Origin: Anaerolineae bacterium
Lineage (GTDB): Bacteria; Chloroflexota; Anaerolineae; Promineifilales; Promineifilaceae
DNA length: 64,000 bases
NCBI GenBank assembly: GCA_023382655.1
Contig: JAHDWK010000023.1
Location: 1-64,000, forward strand
Direction of reading: 5' to 3'
Shown here: piece by piece, positions 33,109 to 40,321 of the stretch
Numbering within the stretch: position 1 is the stretch's first letter
How the letters are laid out: each line of letters starts with the position of its first letter
Program-made: the position numbers and the translations under genes
The notes under the pieces: generated by a model
What the model was told of the DNA's origin: nothing
The model's database searches: none
What the model saw: only the letters and a program-made list of their open reading frames with translations

Positions 33109-34182
33109 ATGCCTGGGAAGCCCATTTCATTGTTGAACTTTTCAGCCAGTTTTTTGCTGGCTTTTTTCTTGTTTGGTAGTGTGGCCGGTTGTGGACAAAG
33201 CAGCGAATTGGGCACGGCCGTACCCTCCCCCTTTTCCACCACCCAACCGGCCCTGGGGGCTGTGAGCACGGCTATTTCCGCCGCACCTCTCGCCACCCAT
33301 AAACCACCACCAACGCCAACGGCCGTGCCCACCCGCACCCTGTCACCAACACCCACCACCACGCCCATTCCCACCGAAACAGCCACCCCCTTGCCTACGC
33401 CAACTGCTACCCTACCCCCCGCCCCGACCGAGATTTACGTGAACGGGGTTGCCCCTGGTTGGTTTGTACTGCTGCCAGAGGAAACAGGGCAGCGCGCGCG
33501 GGAAATCTGGGCACAGGGCCAGGCAGCGGGGCGTGATCCCCATCGCTTTTCCAAAATCGGCGACAGCATTGTGGACACACACGAATTTTTTACCTGGTTT
33601 GACGAAGGCAACTACGATTTAGGTGACTATGCCTATTTGCAGGGGGTGATAGATTATTTTGCGGGGTCATACGGCCGTCATGGGGTGGCGCTCAAAGTGG
33701 GGCTAAACAGTGCCGTCGTCACCGACCCGGCCTGGGCGGACAAGGAGTTGTGTTACGCCAACGAATCACCGCTGGCCTGTGAAATCCGCCTGCACAATCC
33801 GGCCATCCTGCTTATCCACTTTGGCACCAACGACTATTCCGGCTCTTACGAAGGGAACATGCGCGAGATTGTGGAGTATGCCCTGGCCGAAGGGATTGTG
33901 CCCATCCTCATTACCAAAGCCAATCGCATTGAGGGCAGTAATTACCACAACAACATCTTGCGCCAGTTAGCGACTGAATACCACATTCCCGTATGGGATT
34001 TTGACGTGGTGGCGGAGACGCTACCGGGGCGCGGTCTGGAGCAAGACGAACACCACATGACCTTCAACCAGCGCCCCGTTTACAACAGTGACCGGATGAT
34101 CTACACCGGCTATGGCGCCTTTAACCTCACCGGGCTGATCGTGCTGGACGCCTTCCTGCGCGAAGTAATTATGGGGGAATAG
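33109..34182 (+). CDS. SGNH/GDSL-type hydrolase lipoprotein
   Basis: About 357 residues from ATG 33109 (MPGKPISLL). The frame runs upstream to 32983 but that part has no start context. A signal peptide ends in a lipobox V-A-G-C. A Pro/Thr-rich linker of about 70 residues follows, then a hydrolase domain with KIGDSIVD (block I Ser), F-G-T-N-D-Y-S (block III) and D-E-H-H-M-T-F (catalytic Asp/His block V). It is an esterase-like enzyme displayed outside the cell. The substrate is unknown; sugar acetyl groups are common in the family. Confidence 0.82.
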   Translation: MPGKPISLLNFSASFLLAFFLFGSVAGCGQSSELGTAVPSPFSTTQPALGAVSTAISAAPLATHKPPPTPTAVPTRTLSPTPTTTPIPTETATPLPTPTATLPPAPTEIYVNGVAPGWFVLLPEETGQRAREIWAQGQAAGRDPHRFSKIGDSIVDTHEFFTWFDEGNYDLGDYAYLQGVIDYFAGSYGRHGVALKVGLNSAVVTDPAWADKELCYANESPLACEIRLHNPAILLIHFGTNDYSGSYEGNMREIVEYALAEGIVPILITKANRIEGSNYHNNILRQLATEYHIPVWDFDVVAETLPGRGLEQDEHHMTFNQRPVYNSDRMIYTGYGAFNLTGLIVLDAFLREVIMGE

Positions 34183-34271
34183 GATCACGGATTTGACGAA
34201 TGATGCAGATTTTCACGGATTTGTTTTTGTCCATCCGTGAAAATCTGTCCTATCCGTGTCATCCGTGATCC
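34182..34271. terminator. Long GATTTTCACGGAT inverted repeat
   Basis: Outer arms GGATCACGGAT / ATCCGTGATCC and inner arms GATTTTCACGGAT / ATCCGTGAAAATC fill the whole gap between the convergent SGNH and P450 genes. It is made of the CAGATT...ACGGATT repeat family and probably terminates transcription in both directions. Confidence 0.7.
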
Positions 34272-35689
34272 TATACAACGACTAACTCCGGTAGTTCTGT
34301 ATCTTCCCATTCTCGCTGTCTGGGTTCACGCGCTTCAACTGTCATGGGCAGGCCGCCGGCGGGGGACATGGTGATCAGGGCTTCGGGCTGTACGGTCGTA
34401 CCCGCCACCAATCGCAGCCGGTAACGTTGGGCCATCGTCGCCAGGATGAGCTGCGCTTCCATCATGGCAAACGAGTTGCCGATGCAAACGCGCGGGCCAC
34501 CACCGAAGGGAATGTAGGCATATTTGGGCAACCCCTTTTCCATCTCCGGCGTCCACCGTTCTGGCAAGAACTGATCCGGGTTGGGAAAATAGTGGGGCAG
34601 CCGGTGCATCACATAAGGAGCAATAAAAATCATGCTCCCTTTGGGAATGGTGTAGCCCCCAATTTCTACCTCGGTCAGCGGGGCACGGCCGTTCAAAATC
34701 CAGGCCGGTGGGTAAAGTCGCATCGCTTCTTTAATCACTTGTAGCGTGTATGGTAGGTGTGGTAAATCGTCTAGCGTAGGCGTACGGCCGTTTAAGACCG
34801 CATCCAGTTCCGTGTGTAATTTCGCTTCCGCCGCCGGGTTCTGGGAGAGCAAATACCACGTCCAGCTCAGCGCATTGGAGGTCGTCTCGTGCCCGGCGGC
34901 AAACAGAGTGGCTACTTCATCGCGTAACTGCCGGTCATTCATGAAGCCGCCATCTTCATCTTGGGACAACATCAACATGGAGAGCAAATCGCCGTTGTCC
35001 TGAATCTGCCCGTTCACGGCCGTGGCCCGACGCTCGCCAATAATCCGTTCAATGGTCTGGCTGTAATGAGCAATAGCCCGCTTCCGTTTGCGATTACCGG
35101 CAGTGGGCAGCCAGTTGGGCAACACAAAACCGCGCCGGTAATCCCCGTTAGAAACCGCCTGCAAATCGTGAATGGCCCGGCCCACGGACACGGCCGTGTC
35201 CTCCGCCTCCGTCACCGCGTCCGCGTCAAACAACGTCTTGGAGACAATCTGCATGGTCAGGCGCATCATATCATCAGCCACATCCCGGGTTTGCCCATCC
35301 TGCCATTCGGCCAGCAGATGGTCGGTGTAGCCTACCATCACCTCGGCATAGGTGCGGATGCGCTTCATGTGAAAGGCTGGCTGCGCCAACCGCCGCTGCC
35401 GGGCGTGGAAAGCACCCTCGCTGGTCAACAGCCCATTACCTAGAAATTTCCCCAAAATCTGCCGGTCTAGCGCTGCTTTTTCAAATTTATCCGCCTGTGT
35501 TACCAGCACTTCACGCACATAGTCCGAATCCGCCAGCAAATAGGTGTGCAGATGCGCCAGGCGGAAATAGACCATACTGCCATATGTTTGCGCCAGTTGC
35601 TGCAAAAATCCAGGTGGATTCGCGCCGAAATCCCGCAAACTGCCTACCACAAAATTCCCCTTCGGCCCAGGGGGACGTTGGATTGCCAT
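34271..35689 (-). CDS. Cytochrome P450
   Basis: A 472-residue P450 with AGHETT (265-270, oxygen-activating I helix), E-A-M-R (321-324, ExxR), P-E-R-W near 376-379, and the haem loop FGGGPRVCIG (395-404) with thiolate ligand Cys402. No membrane anchor or reductase domain is present, so it needs a separate electron donor, and none is encoded nearby. It resembles the class II-like CYP102/CYP110 type more than typical soluble bacterial P450s. The substrate is unknown. A divergent TetR gene and a shared operator suggest induction by a small molecule. Confidence 0.93.
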   Translation of the reverse strand: MAIQRPPGPKGNFVVGSLRDFGANPPGFLQQLAQTYGSMVYFRLAHLHTYLLADSDYVREVLVTQADKFEKAALDRQILGKFLGNGLLTSEGAFHARQRRLAQPAFHMKRIRTYAEVMVGYTDHLLAEWQDGQTRDVADDMMRLTMQIVSKTLFDADAVTEAEDTAVSVGRAIHDLQAVSNGDYRRGFVLPNWLPTAGNRKRKRAIAHYSQTIERIIGERRATAVNGQIQDNGDLLSMLMLSQDEDGGFMNDRQLRDEVATLFAAGHETTSNALSWTWYLLSQNPAAEAKLHTELDAVLNGRTPTLDDLPHLPYTLQVIKEAMRLYPPAWILNGRAPLTEVEIGGYTIPKGSMIFIAPYVMHRLPHYFPNPDQFLPERWTPEMEKGLPKYAYIPFGGGPRVCIGNSFAMMEAQLILATMAQRYRLRLVAGTTVQPEALITMSPAGGLPMTVEAREPRQREWEDTELPELVVV

Positions 35690-35711
35690 TTTTTCAAACT
35701 CCTTTTAGATT

Positions 35712-35747
35712 ATTGACAAGATGTTGATTTATCAATGGATCGTCAAT
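35712..35747. promoter_or_regulatory. Bipartite palindromic operator
   Basis: ATTGAC-N6-TTGAT-TT-ATCAA-N6-GTCAAT is a perfect two-part dyad of 36 bp, lying between the P450 promoter and gene. It is the likely binding site of the divergently encoded TetR protein, which would block P450 transcription (inference). Confidence 0.75.
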
Positions 35748-35776
35748 AAAATAACGCAGGTAAAATCGTGTGTCAA
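35748..35776 (-). promoter_or_regulatory. Sigma-70-type promoter of the P450 gene
   Basis: Minus strand TTGACA (35776-35771), a 17-bp spacer, then TATTTT (35753-35748). The operator begins immediately downstream and covers the expected +1. Confidence 0.75.
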
Positions 35777-35830
35777 GCAACAATTTGACCAATCTGTTGC
35801 AAACTCGACACGTGTTGAAAATTGAGGCCT

Positions 35831-35851
35831 GACAGGTCTTGCCGACCTGTC
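35831..35851. repeat. Partial AGACCTGACAGGT-family palindrome
   Basis: GACAGGTC / GACCTGTC arms around TTGCC, a degenerate relative of the elements at 7302 and 14883, just upstream of the TetR gene. Confidence 0.6.
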
Positions 35852-35872
35852 CGCTCTGAACGAGAGAATGAC

Positions 35873-36463
35873 ATGGAAAAAGTAGACCGCCGTGTGCGCC
35901 GCACCCGCGCCCTGTTAGGGCAGGCGCTGCGTGACCTGATTCTGGAAAAGCCGTATGAGGCCATCACCATTCAAGAGATCACCGACCAGGCAGATTTGAA
36001 CCGGGCCACGTTCTATCTGCACTATACCAGCAGGGAAGAACTGCTCATGGACAGCCTGGAGCAGCAGTTTGACGCTTTAGTAGAACAGATAGAGGTGGAG
36101 AAGAACGGCCGCCCCATGTGGGAAAATCCAGCTACCATCCGCCTCATTTTTGAGTATGTGGCCGAAAATGCGGCCCTTTACAAAGTGCTGTTCGGACCGA
36201 AAGGTCAGGGCTACGTCATGCATCGTGTCCTCGACTACATTGCCCAGGTAGACGAGGATGAGTTGCAAGCGGCTTTTGGCAAGGATGCCTTGCCTGTGCC
36301 CAACGTCATTCTGGCGCGGCACTTTGCCGGGGCGTTGTTTGCTCTGGTAAGCTGGTGGCTGGAACAGGATATGCCCTACTCGCCCACCTACATGGCGGAA
36401 ACAATCCAGCAACTTTGTATGGTGGGTTTCATGCCGGTGTTGGCCGATGCGAGGGCACATTGA
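35873..36463 (+). CDS. TetR-family transcriptional regulator
   Basis: A 196-residue protein from ATG 35873 (MEKVDRRVRRT). The N-terminal helix-turn-helix (I-T-I-Q-E-I-T-D-Q-A-D-L-N-R-A-T-F-Y-L-H-Y) is typical of TetR, with a TetR_C-type ligand-binding part behind it. It is transcribed away from the P450 gene across a 183-bp gap carrying the operator and promoter. It very probably represses P450 and itself. The DUF2877 gene overlaps its end. Confidence 0.9.
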   Translation: MEKVDRRVRRTRALLGQALRDLILEKPYEAITIQEITDQADLNRATFYLHYTSREELLMDSLEQQFDALVEQIEVEKNGRPMWENPATIRLIFEYVAENAALYKVLFGPKGQGYVMHRVLDYIAQVDEDELQAAFGKDALPVPNVILARHFAGALFALVSWWLEQDMPYSPTYMAETIQQLCMVGFMPVLADARAH

Positions 36464-37335
36464 ACCGTTTGCTCCAGGCAAAACAGGCCGCGCCTGCGGC
36501 CTGGGAATGGCTGGCTGGCACGCGGCAGGCACACATTTTGCACTTGTTTGACCATGCCTGTAATCTGGTCAATGAAAGAGGGGATGTATTGTCATTGGTT
36601 TCAGAGCAAATTGGGGCGGGGCCTTTTCATGTGGTGGTAAATGAGTTTGTAGTAGGCGATTCATCGCCTTCGGATGGCGATAAATCGCCTACTACGAACG
36701 TGGTGGTGTTTTCTGATGGGGTTCAGGAGGGAGGGTGGCGGCTGGATATGAGTCAGGCTGTGCGATGGGAACCGCGTGTGGATTGGGAGGGGTTGCGGGC
36801 GCACACGGCCGTCTGGCAACCCTACCTGCCCCACTTGCAAACCCTCGTGCAACGATATCGGGCGGCATTGGGGTTGGACACGGCCGTGTGGCAATCCAAA
36901 CTTTCCGCTGGTTTACACTGTTTGTTATCCGGGATCGCGGGGCAGGAGGCGGCATTGGTACGAGATGGCGCCGCACAGTTAGCCGGGCTAGGGCCGGGGC
37001 TAACGCCTGCCGGGGATGATATGTTGGTAGGGGTAATGTATGGATTGTGGGCGACAAGGCCAGAAGCGGAGGCACGGCCGTTGGTGGAGTTGATGGTGGG
37101 TACGGCCTGCCCTGAGCCTGCCGAAGGGGCCGTACCGCGTACTACCACACTTTCTGCGGCCTGGCTGCGCGCCGCCGAACGGGGGGAGGCTGGGGTGTTG
37201 TGGCATGAATTCGGTAATCGGTTATCAGCGGTCGGTGGTCGGTGGGAAGAGACGGTGGTACGGATTTTGGGGGCGGGGCATAGTTCGGGGGCAGATGCAT
37301 TGTGGGGGTTTACGACTACAACTGCCCAATTTTGA
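36460..37335 (+). CDS. DUF2877 family protein with two in-frame repeat insertions
   Basis: About 291 residues if translation begins at the TTG overlapping the TetR stop (no better start is visible). The DUF2877 signature G-L-G-P-G-L-T-P-A-G-D-D-M-L-V-G lies near 170. The family occurs beside ureide/oxamate metabolism genes, but its reaction is not settled. Two stretches look inserted: V-G-D-S-S-P-S-D-G-D-K-S-P (palindrome 36649-36695) and C-P-E-P-A-E-G-A (37104-37131, splitting an ACGGCCGT). Translational coupling with TetR is possible. Confidence 0.75.
   Translation: MNRLLQAKQAAPAAWEWLAGTRQAHILHLFDHACNLVNERGDVLSLVSEQIGAGPFHVVVNEFVVGDSSPSDGDKSPTTNVVVFSDGVQEGGWRLDMSQAVRWEPRVDWEGLRAHTAVWQPYLPHLQTLVQRYRAALGLDTAVWQSKLSAGLHCLLSGIAGQEAALVRDGAAQLAGLGPGLTPAGDDMLVGVMYGLWATRPEAEARPLVELMVGTACPEPAEGAVPRTTTLSAAWLRAAERGEAGVLWHEFGNRLSAVGGRWEETVVRILGAGHSSGADALWGFTTTTAQF
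36649..36695. repeat. GTAGTAGGCGATT palindrome inside DUF2877 gene
   Basis: Perfect 13-bp outer arms GTAGTAGGCGATT / AATCGCCTACTAC and inner complementary bases form a 47-bp hairpin, read in frame. Confidence 0.85.
37104..37131. repeat. Insertion into an ACGGCCGT site with GGCC duplication
   Basis: Left flank GGTACGGCC and right flank GGCCGTACC surround a 20-bp insert at 37108-37127 that begins TGCCCTGAG and ends GCCGAAGG. Removing the insert and one GGCC restores GGTACGGCCGTACC. The insert adds 24 bp (eight codons), so the frame is kept. Confidence 0.8.
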
Positions 37336-37379
37336 CGCCAAGAACGCAAAGATTCAAAAGGAGCAAAGAGTAAAAAAAG

Positions 37380-37769
37380 ATGGAACGACAAAACATTTCT
37401 AGTGGCGCGCCGTGGGAGGGGACAGTGGGGTATTCCCGTGCGGTGCGGGTGGGACCATGGGTGGTGGTGGCAGGCACAACGGCCGTAGACGAAGAAGGCC
37501 AAACGGTATGCCCTGGCGACCCCTATGGCCAAACCAGATATATTTTGCAGAAGATTGAGCGGGCGTTAAAAGAAGCAGGGGCTAATCTGAATGATGTGGT
37601 ACGCACCCGGATGTTTGTCACGCAAATTGGGGATTGGCAGGAAATTGGCCGGGCGCATGGCGACTGTTTTGCGGCCATTCGCCCGGCGGCTACCATGGTG
37701 GAAGTGAATCGGCTCATTTCCCCCGAATTACTGGTGGAAATTGAAGTGGATGCAGTTTGTATATCTTAG
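37380..37769 (+). CDS. RidA/YjgF family protein
   Basis: A 129-residue protein. The conserved R-T-R-M-F-V-T carries the Arg that binds the carboxylate of 2-aminoacrylate-type imines, and A-A-T-M-V-E-V-N-R is the C-terminal signature. RidA proteins hydrolyse reactive enamine/imine intermediates of PLP enzymes. It follows DUF2877 by 44 bp and its 3' end overlaps the small convergent gene by 4 bp. Confidence 0.88.
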   Translation: MERQNISSGAPWEGTVGYSRAVRVGPWVVVAGTTAVDEEGQTVCPGDPYGQTRYILQKIERALKEAGANLNDVVRTRMFVTQIGDWQEIGRAHGDCFAAIRPAATMVEVNRLISPELLVEIEVDAVCIS

Positions 37770-37945
37770 AAGGCGCTGCTACCCAGGCTCACCACCAATG
37801 ATAATATCATACTGAGGGCAATCACAATTCCCAACACGATCATCACTTTTTCAGCGGTGGATCGTTTGCGATTGTAGATGCGATCATGCATAGAACGTCT
37901 GGGTGGTTGCTTGGGCAGTTCACGGCGTTTTCTATTCTTAGCCAT
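37766..37945 (-). CDS. Small single-span membrane protein (59 residues)
   Basis: Reading the minus strand from ATG 37945 gives a 59-residue protein. It begins M-A-K-N-R-K-R-R-E-L, has a Lys/Arg-rich first 30 residues, a hydrophobic stretch (V-M-I-V-L-G-I-V-I-A-L-S-M-I-L) near 34-53, and ends G-S-S-A-F. AAGGAGAG lies 7-8 bp upstream. Coding potential, start context and membrane topology are convincing, but no family is recognised. Confidence 0.7.
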   Translation of the reverse strand: MAKNRKRRELPKQPPRRSMHDRIYNRKRSTAEKVMIVLGIVIALSMILSLVVSLGSSAF

Positions 37946-38110
37946 TTGAAAAACTCTCCTTAAAATTGAAAATTGCGGGCGGAGTATAACACAAAGTCAC
38001 GGCCGTGAGAAAAAGGTTAACGTAAAATTGAGAACGTGTCCGGCGCCCGGCAAAAGGTGTTGGTTGCCCCAGACTATCGCCTGGTATGCCTGGCATGGTT
38101 TTGACAAGCG

Positions 38111-38138
38111 TTGACGAGACGGCCGTCTTTTATATAAT
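38111..38138 (+). promoter_or_regulatory. Sigma-70-type promoter of the riboflavin-importer operon
   Basis: TTGACG (38111-38116), a 16-bp spacer containing ACGGCCGT (38119-38126), and TATAAT (38133-38138). Transcription would start just before the riboswitch. The rest of the gap 37946-38110 shows one further ACGGCCGT (near 37999) and nothing else. Confidence 0.8.
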
Positions 38139-38159
38139 CAACGGTACAATTTTATACGT

Positions 38160-38319
38160 ACCTTCGGGGCAGGGTGAAATTCCCGATCGGCGGTGAGGTC
38201 TACGCAAACCAAGCCCGCGACCCGGTTCAATTGACAATTATCCATTGACAATTGCCAATTGAACTGGTTGATCTGGTGCGATTCCAGAGCCGACAGTTAT
38301 AGTCTGGATGGGAGAAGGT
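38160..38319 (+). promoter_or_regulatory. FMN riboswitch (RFN element)
   Basis: All hallmark segments are present: GGGGCAGGGTGAAATTCCCG, then CGGCGGT, AGCCCGCGA, GATCTGGTGCGATTCCAGAG, CCGACAGTTATAGTCTGGATGGGAG. The closing stem is ACCTTC/GAAGGT. A variable stem holds an inserted AATTGACAATT...AATTGCCAATTG repeat (38225-38266). It senses FMN, here upstream of an ABC transporter, so it is expected to shut import down when FMN is high. Confidence 0.97.
38225..38266. repeat. CAATTGACAATT repeat within the FMN riboswitch
   Basis: GTTCAATTGACAATTATC / CAATTGCCAATTGAAC is an inverted and tandem repeat enlarging a variable helix of the riboswitch. Confidence 0.8.
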
Positions 38320-38350
38320 CAAAACTTATGGCGTTTGTGTTGTTTTGCCC

Positions 38351-38380
38351 ATGCCCCACCTTTGTGTGGGGTATTTTTTT
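38351..38380 (+). terminator. Riboswitch-controlled intrinsic terminator
   Basis: A GCCCCAC / GTGGGGT stem is followed by seven T, about 30 bp after the aptamer. Its position fits FMN-dependent premature termination. Confidence 0.9.
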
Positions 38381-38456
38381 GGTAATGGCGGGGCAGGACA
38401 ACGGCCGTTTCCCCTTCGCGTCTTTTTCCCCCTTGCCCCCGTTTCCGTAATTTCGT

Positions 38457-38505
38457 GATCCGAAGTCCGTCATCCGATTTCCGATCACCGATTTCCGATA
38501 ACCGA
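38457..38505. repeat. CCGATTTCCGATCACCGATTTCCG repeat
   Basis: Units of TCCGATTTCCGATCACC directly precede the permease ATG. A longer frame through this repeat (from 38455) is not considered coding. Confidence 0.75.
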
Positions 38506-38508
38506 ACA

Positions 38509-39279
38509 ATGAACACCTTACGCGGACAACCTGTCTGGCTCACAGCCACAGTTTCCTTTGCTTTTCTCATCATTGGTTGGCAACTGTTGGTCTCTCTTGG
38601 TGGCTATGAGAAATTTATTCTGCCTGGGCCGGTAGATGTGTGGCAACAGATGCAGATAGTAGTGGGGGACGGCCGTTTGCTCCGGCACAGCCTCATCACC
38701 ATCAGTGAGGTCATCCCTGGTCTGCTCATTGGCTGCCTGGTGGCGGCTCCGCTCGGCTACCTGCTGGCTAAATCACCGCTGGCCGAGCGACTGCTCTCCC
38801 CCTATCTCATCGCCTCTCAGGCTATACCCATCATCGCCATTGCCCCCTTGCTCACCATCTGGATCAGTTCTGTCTACTGGTCGCGGGTGGCTGTTGCCGC
38901 CCTGGTAGTCTTCTTCCCTATTCTCATCAATATGGTCGTTGGATTGCGCTCCGTACCACCTGAATTGTACGAATTGATGCATGTACTCAAAGCAGACACC
39001 GGGCAAATTTTCCGCAAATTGGAATTCCCGGCGGCGCTGCCGGTTTTCCTGGCCGGCCTGAAAATTGGCGCCACCCTGGCCGTCATTGGCGCGTTAGTGG
39101 GTGAATTTGTGCAGCCGCAGAGTCGGGGATTGGGCTTTCTGCTTATCACCGCTCGCCAATCCTTCAAAACCGACCTGGTGTTTGTCATTCTGCTGACGTT
39201 GGCGGCCATGGCGCTGTCCTTATACGGTCTGGTTGCTTTGTTAGAAAAGCGCGTCTTGCGCTGGAAATTACAGAAATAA
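38509..39279 (+). CDS. ribX: Riboflavin ABC transporter, permease
   Basis: A 256-residue membrane protein from ATG 38509. It has six membrane segments and the EAA-type loop of binding-protein-dependent permeases (L-R-S-V-P-P-E-L-Y-E-L-M-H-V-L-K-A-D near 145). It is of the NMT1/taurine-type (SsuC/ThiX-like) class. The FMN riboswitch upstream, and the following binding protein and ATPase, point to riboflavin import as RibX of the RibXY system known from Chloroflexi. Substrate is inferred from regulation, not from the sequence itself. Confidence 0.85.
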   Translation: MNTLRGQPVWLTATVSFAFLIIGWQLLVSLGGYEKFILPGPVDVWQQMQIVVGDGRLLRHSLITISEVIPGLLIGCLVAAPLGYLLAKSPLAERLLSPYLIASQAIPIIAIAPLLTIWISSVYWSRVAVAALVVFFPILINMVVGLRSVPPELYELMHVLKADTGQIFRKLEFPAALPVFLAGLKIGATLAVIGALVGEFVQPQSRGLGFLLITARQSFKTDLVFVILLTLAAMALSLYGLVALLEKRVLRWKLQK

Positions 39280-39303
39280 AATCAAATTAAGGAGAAGGAC
39301 AAA

Positions 39304-40275
39304 ATGAAACGATCACTCATTTTATTACTGGGATTATTGCTGTTTGCTTTCGCCTGTACAGGCCAGGAAGCTACGTCAGAGATGACAGCCATCAGCCTGC
39401 CAATGGGCTATATTCCTGATCCCCAATATGCCCCGTTTTATGTAGCTGTGGAGAAAGGATATTTTGCCGAGGAAGGGATTGAATTGTCATTTGATTATAG
39501 CTTTGAGACGGATGGGATGGCACTGGTGGGGGCTAATGAACGGCCGTTTGCCATTGTCAGCGGCGACCAGGTGATATTGGCCCGCGCCCAGGAACTGCCG
39601 GTGGTGTATGTGTTGGAATGGTTCCAGCGCTTCCCCATTGCCGTCGTCAGCAAAAGCAGCGCCAATATCGCTACCCCACAAGATTTGGCCGGGCGCAGTG
39701 TGGGGCTGCCGGGCTTTTTTGGCGCCAGCTATGTGGGCTATTTGGGGCTATTGGAGGCTGCCGGATTACAGCCGGAAGATGTAAACGCCAGCGATATTGG
39801 CTTTACTCAGGTAGAATCGCTGCTGACAGAGAAAGTAGAAGCGGTGGTGGGCTACGCCAACAATGAGCCGGTACAGTTGAGCGGTATGGGCGAGGATGTG
39901 AATGTCATTTATGTAGCCGATTTCATTGACATGGTGGCGAATGGCATCATCACCAATGAAACGGTAATAGCGGAAAATCCTGAATTGGTAGAAGGGTTTG
40001 TGCGGGCTACCCTGCGGGGGCTGCAAGATACGTTGGCCGATCCCGCTGCCGCCTTTGCCATTAGCAAAGAGTATGTGGAAGGACTGGAAGATAACCGCTT
40101 GCCGGTGTTGGAAGCGTCACTGCCACTGTGGCAGGCGGAGACATTGGGGCTGACGACGGCCGATTCCTGGCAGCAAGCCCATGATGTGTTGCTGGAATCC
40201 GGGCAGCTAGATGCACCCGTGACGGATTTGGACGCGGCTTTTACCAACGAATTTGTAGAAAAGGCGCAGCCATAG
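39304..40275 (+). CDS. ribY: Riboflavin ABC transporter, substrate-binding lipoprotein
   Basis: A 323-residue lipoprotein: signal peptide with lipobox A-F-A-C at 14-17, then an NMT1/THI5-like periplasmic-binding fold (M-G-Y-I-P-D-P-Q-Y-A-P-F-Y-V-A-V-E-K-G-Y-F at the start of the first lobe). ThiY-like proteins bind pyrimidines, and RibY-type proteins of Chloroflexi bind riboflavin. The riboswitch favours the second. GGAGAAGG precedes the start. Aromatic residues in the cleft (Y, F, W) would suit isoalloxazine stacking (inference). Confidence 0.85.
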   Translation: MKRSLILLLGLLLFAFACTGQEATSEMTAISLPMGYIPDPQYAPFYVAVEKGYFAEEGIELSFDYSFETDGMALVGANERPFAIVSGDQVILARAQELPVVYVLEWFQRFPIAVVSKSSANIATPQDLAGRSVGLPGFFGASYVGYLGLLEAAGLQPEDVNASDIGFTQVESLLTEKVEAVVGYANNEPVQLSGMGEDVNVIYVADFIDMVANGIITNETVIAENPELVEGFVRATLRGLQDTLADPAAAFAISKEYVEGLEDNRLPVLEASLPLWQAETLGLTTADSWQQAHDVLLESGQLDAPVTDLDAAFTNEFVEKAQP

Positions 40276-40282
40276 TCGAAGG

Positions 40283-40310
40283 AATTGGGTAATTACTTAA
40301 TTACCCAATT
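40283..40310. repeat. AATTGGGTAATTA palindrome
   Basis: A 13-bp perfect inverted repeat with a 2-bp centre lies between the binding-protein and ATPase genes. It consists of the same units as the repeat at 22198. Confidence 0.8.
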
Positions 40311-40321
40311 ACCTCATATCA

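Noticed and set aside
38455..38508. N-terminal extension of the riboflavin permease (18 residues)
   Set aside because: It translates a CCGATTTCCG repeat. The ATG at 38509 gives a normal first membrane helix and family length.
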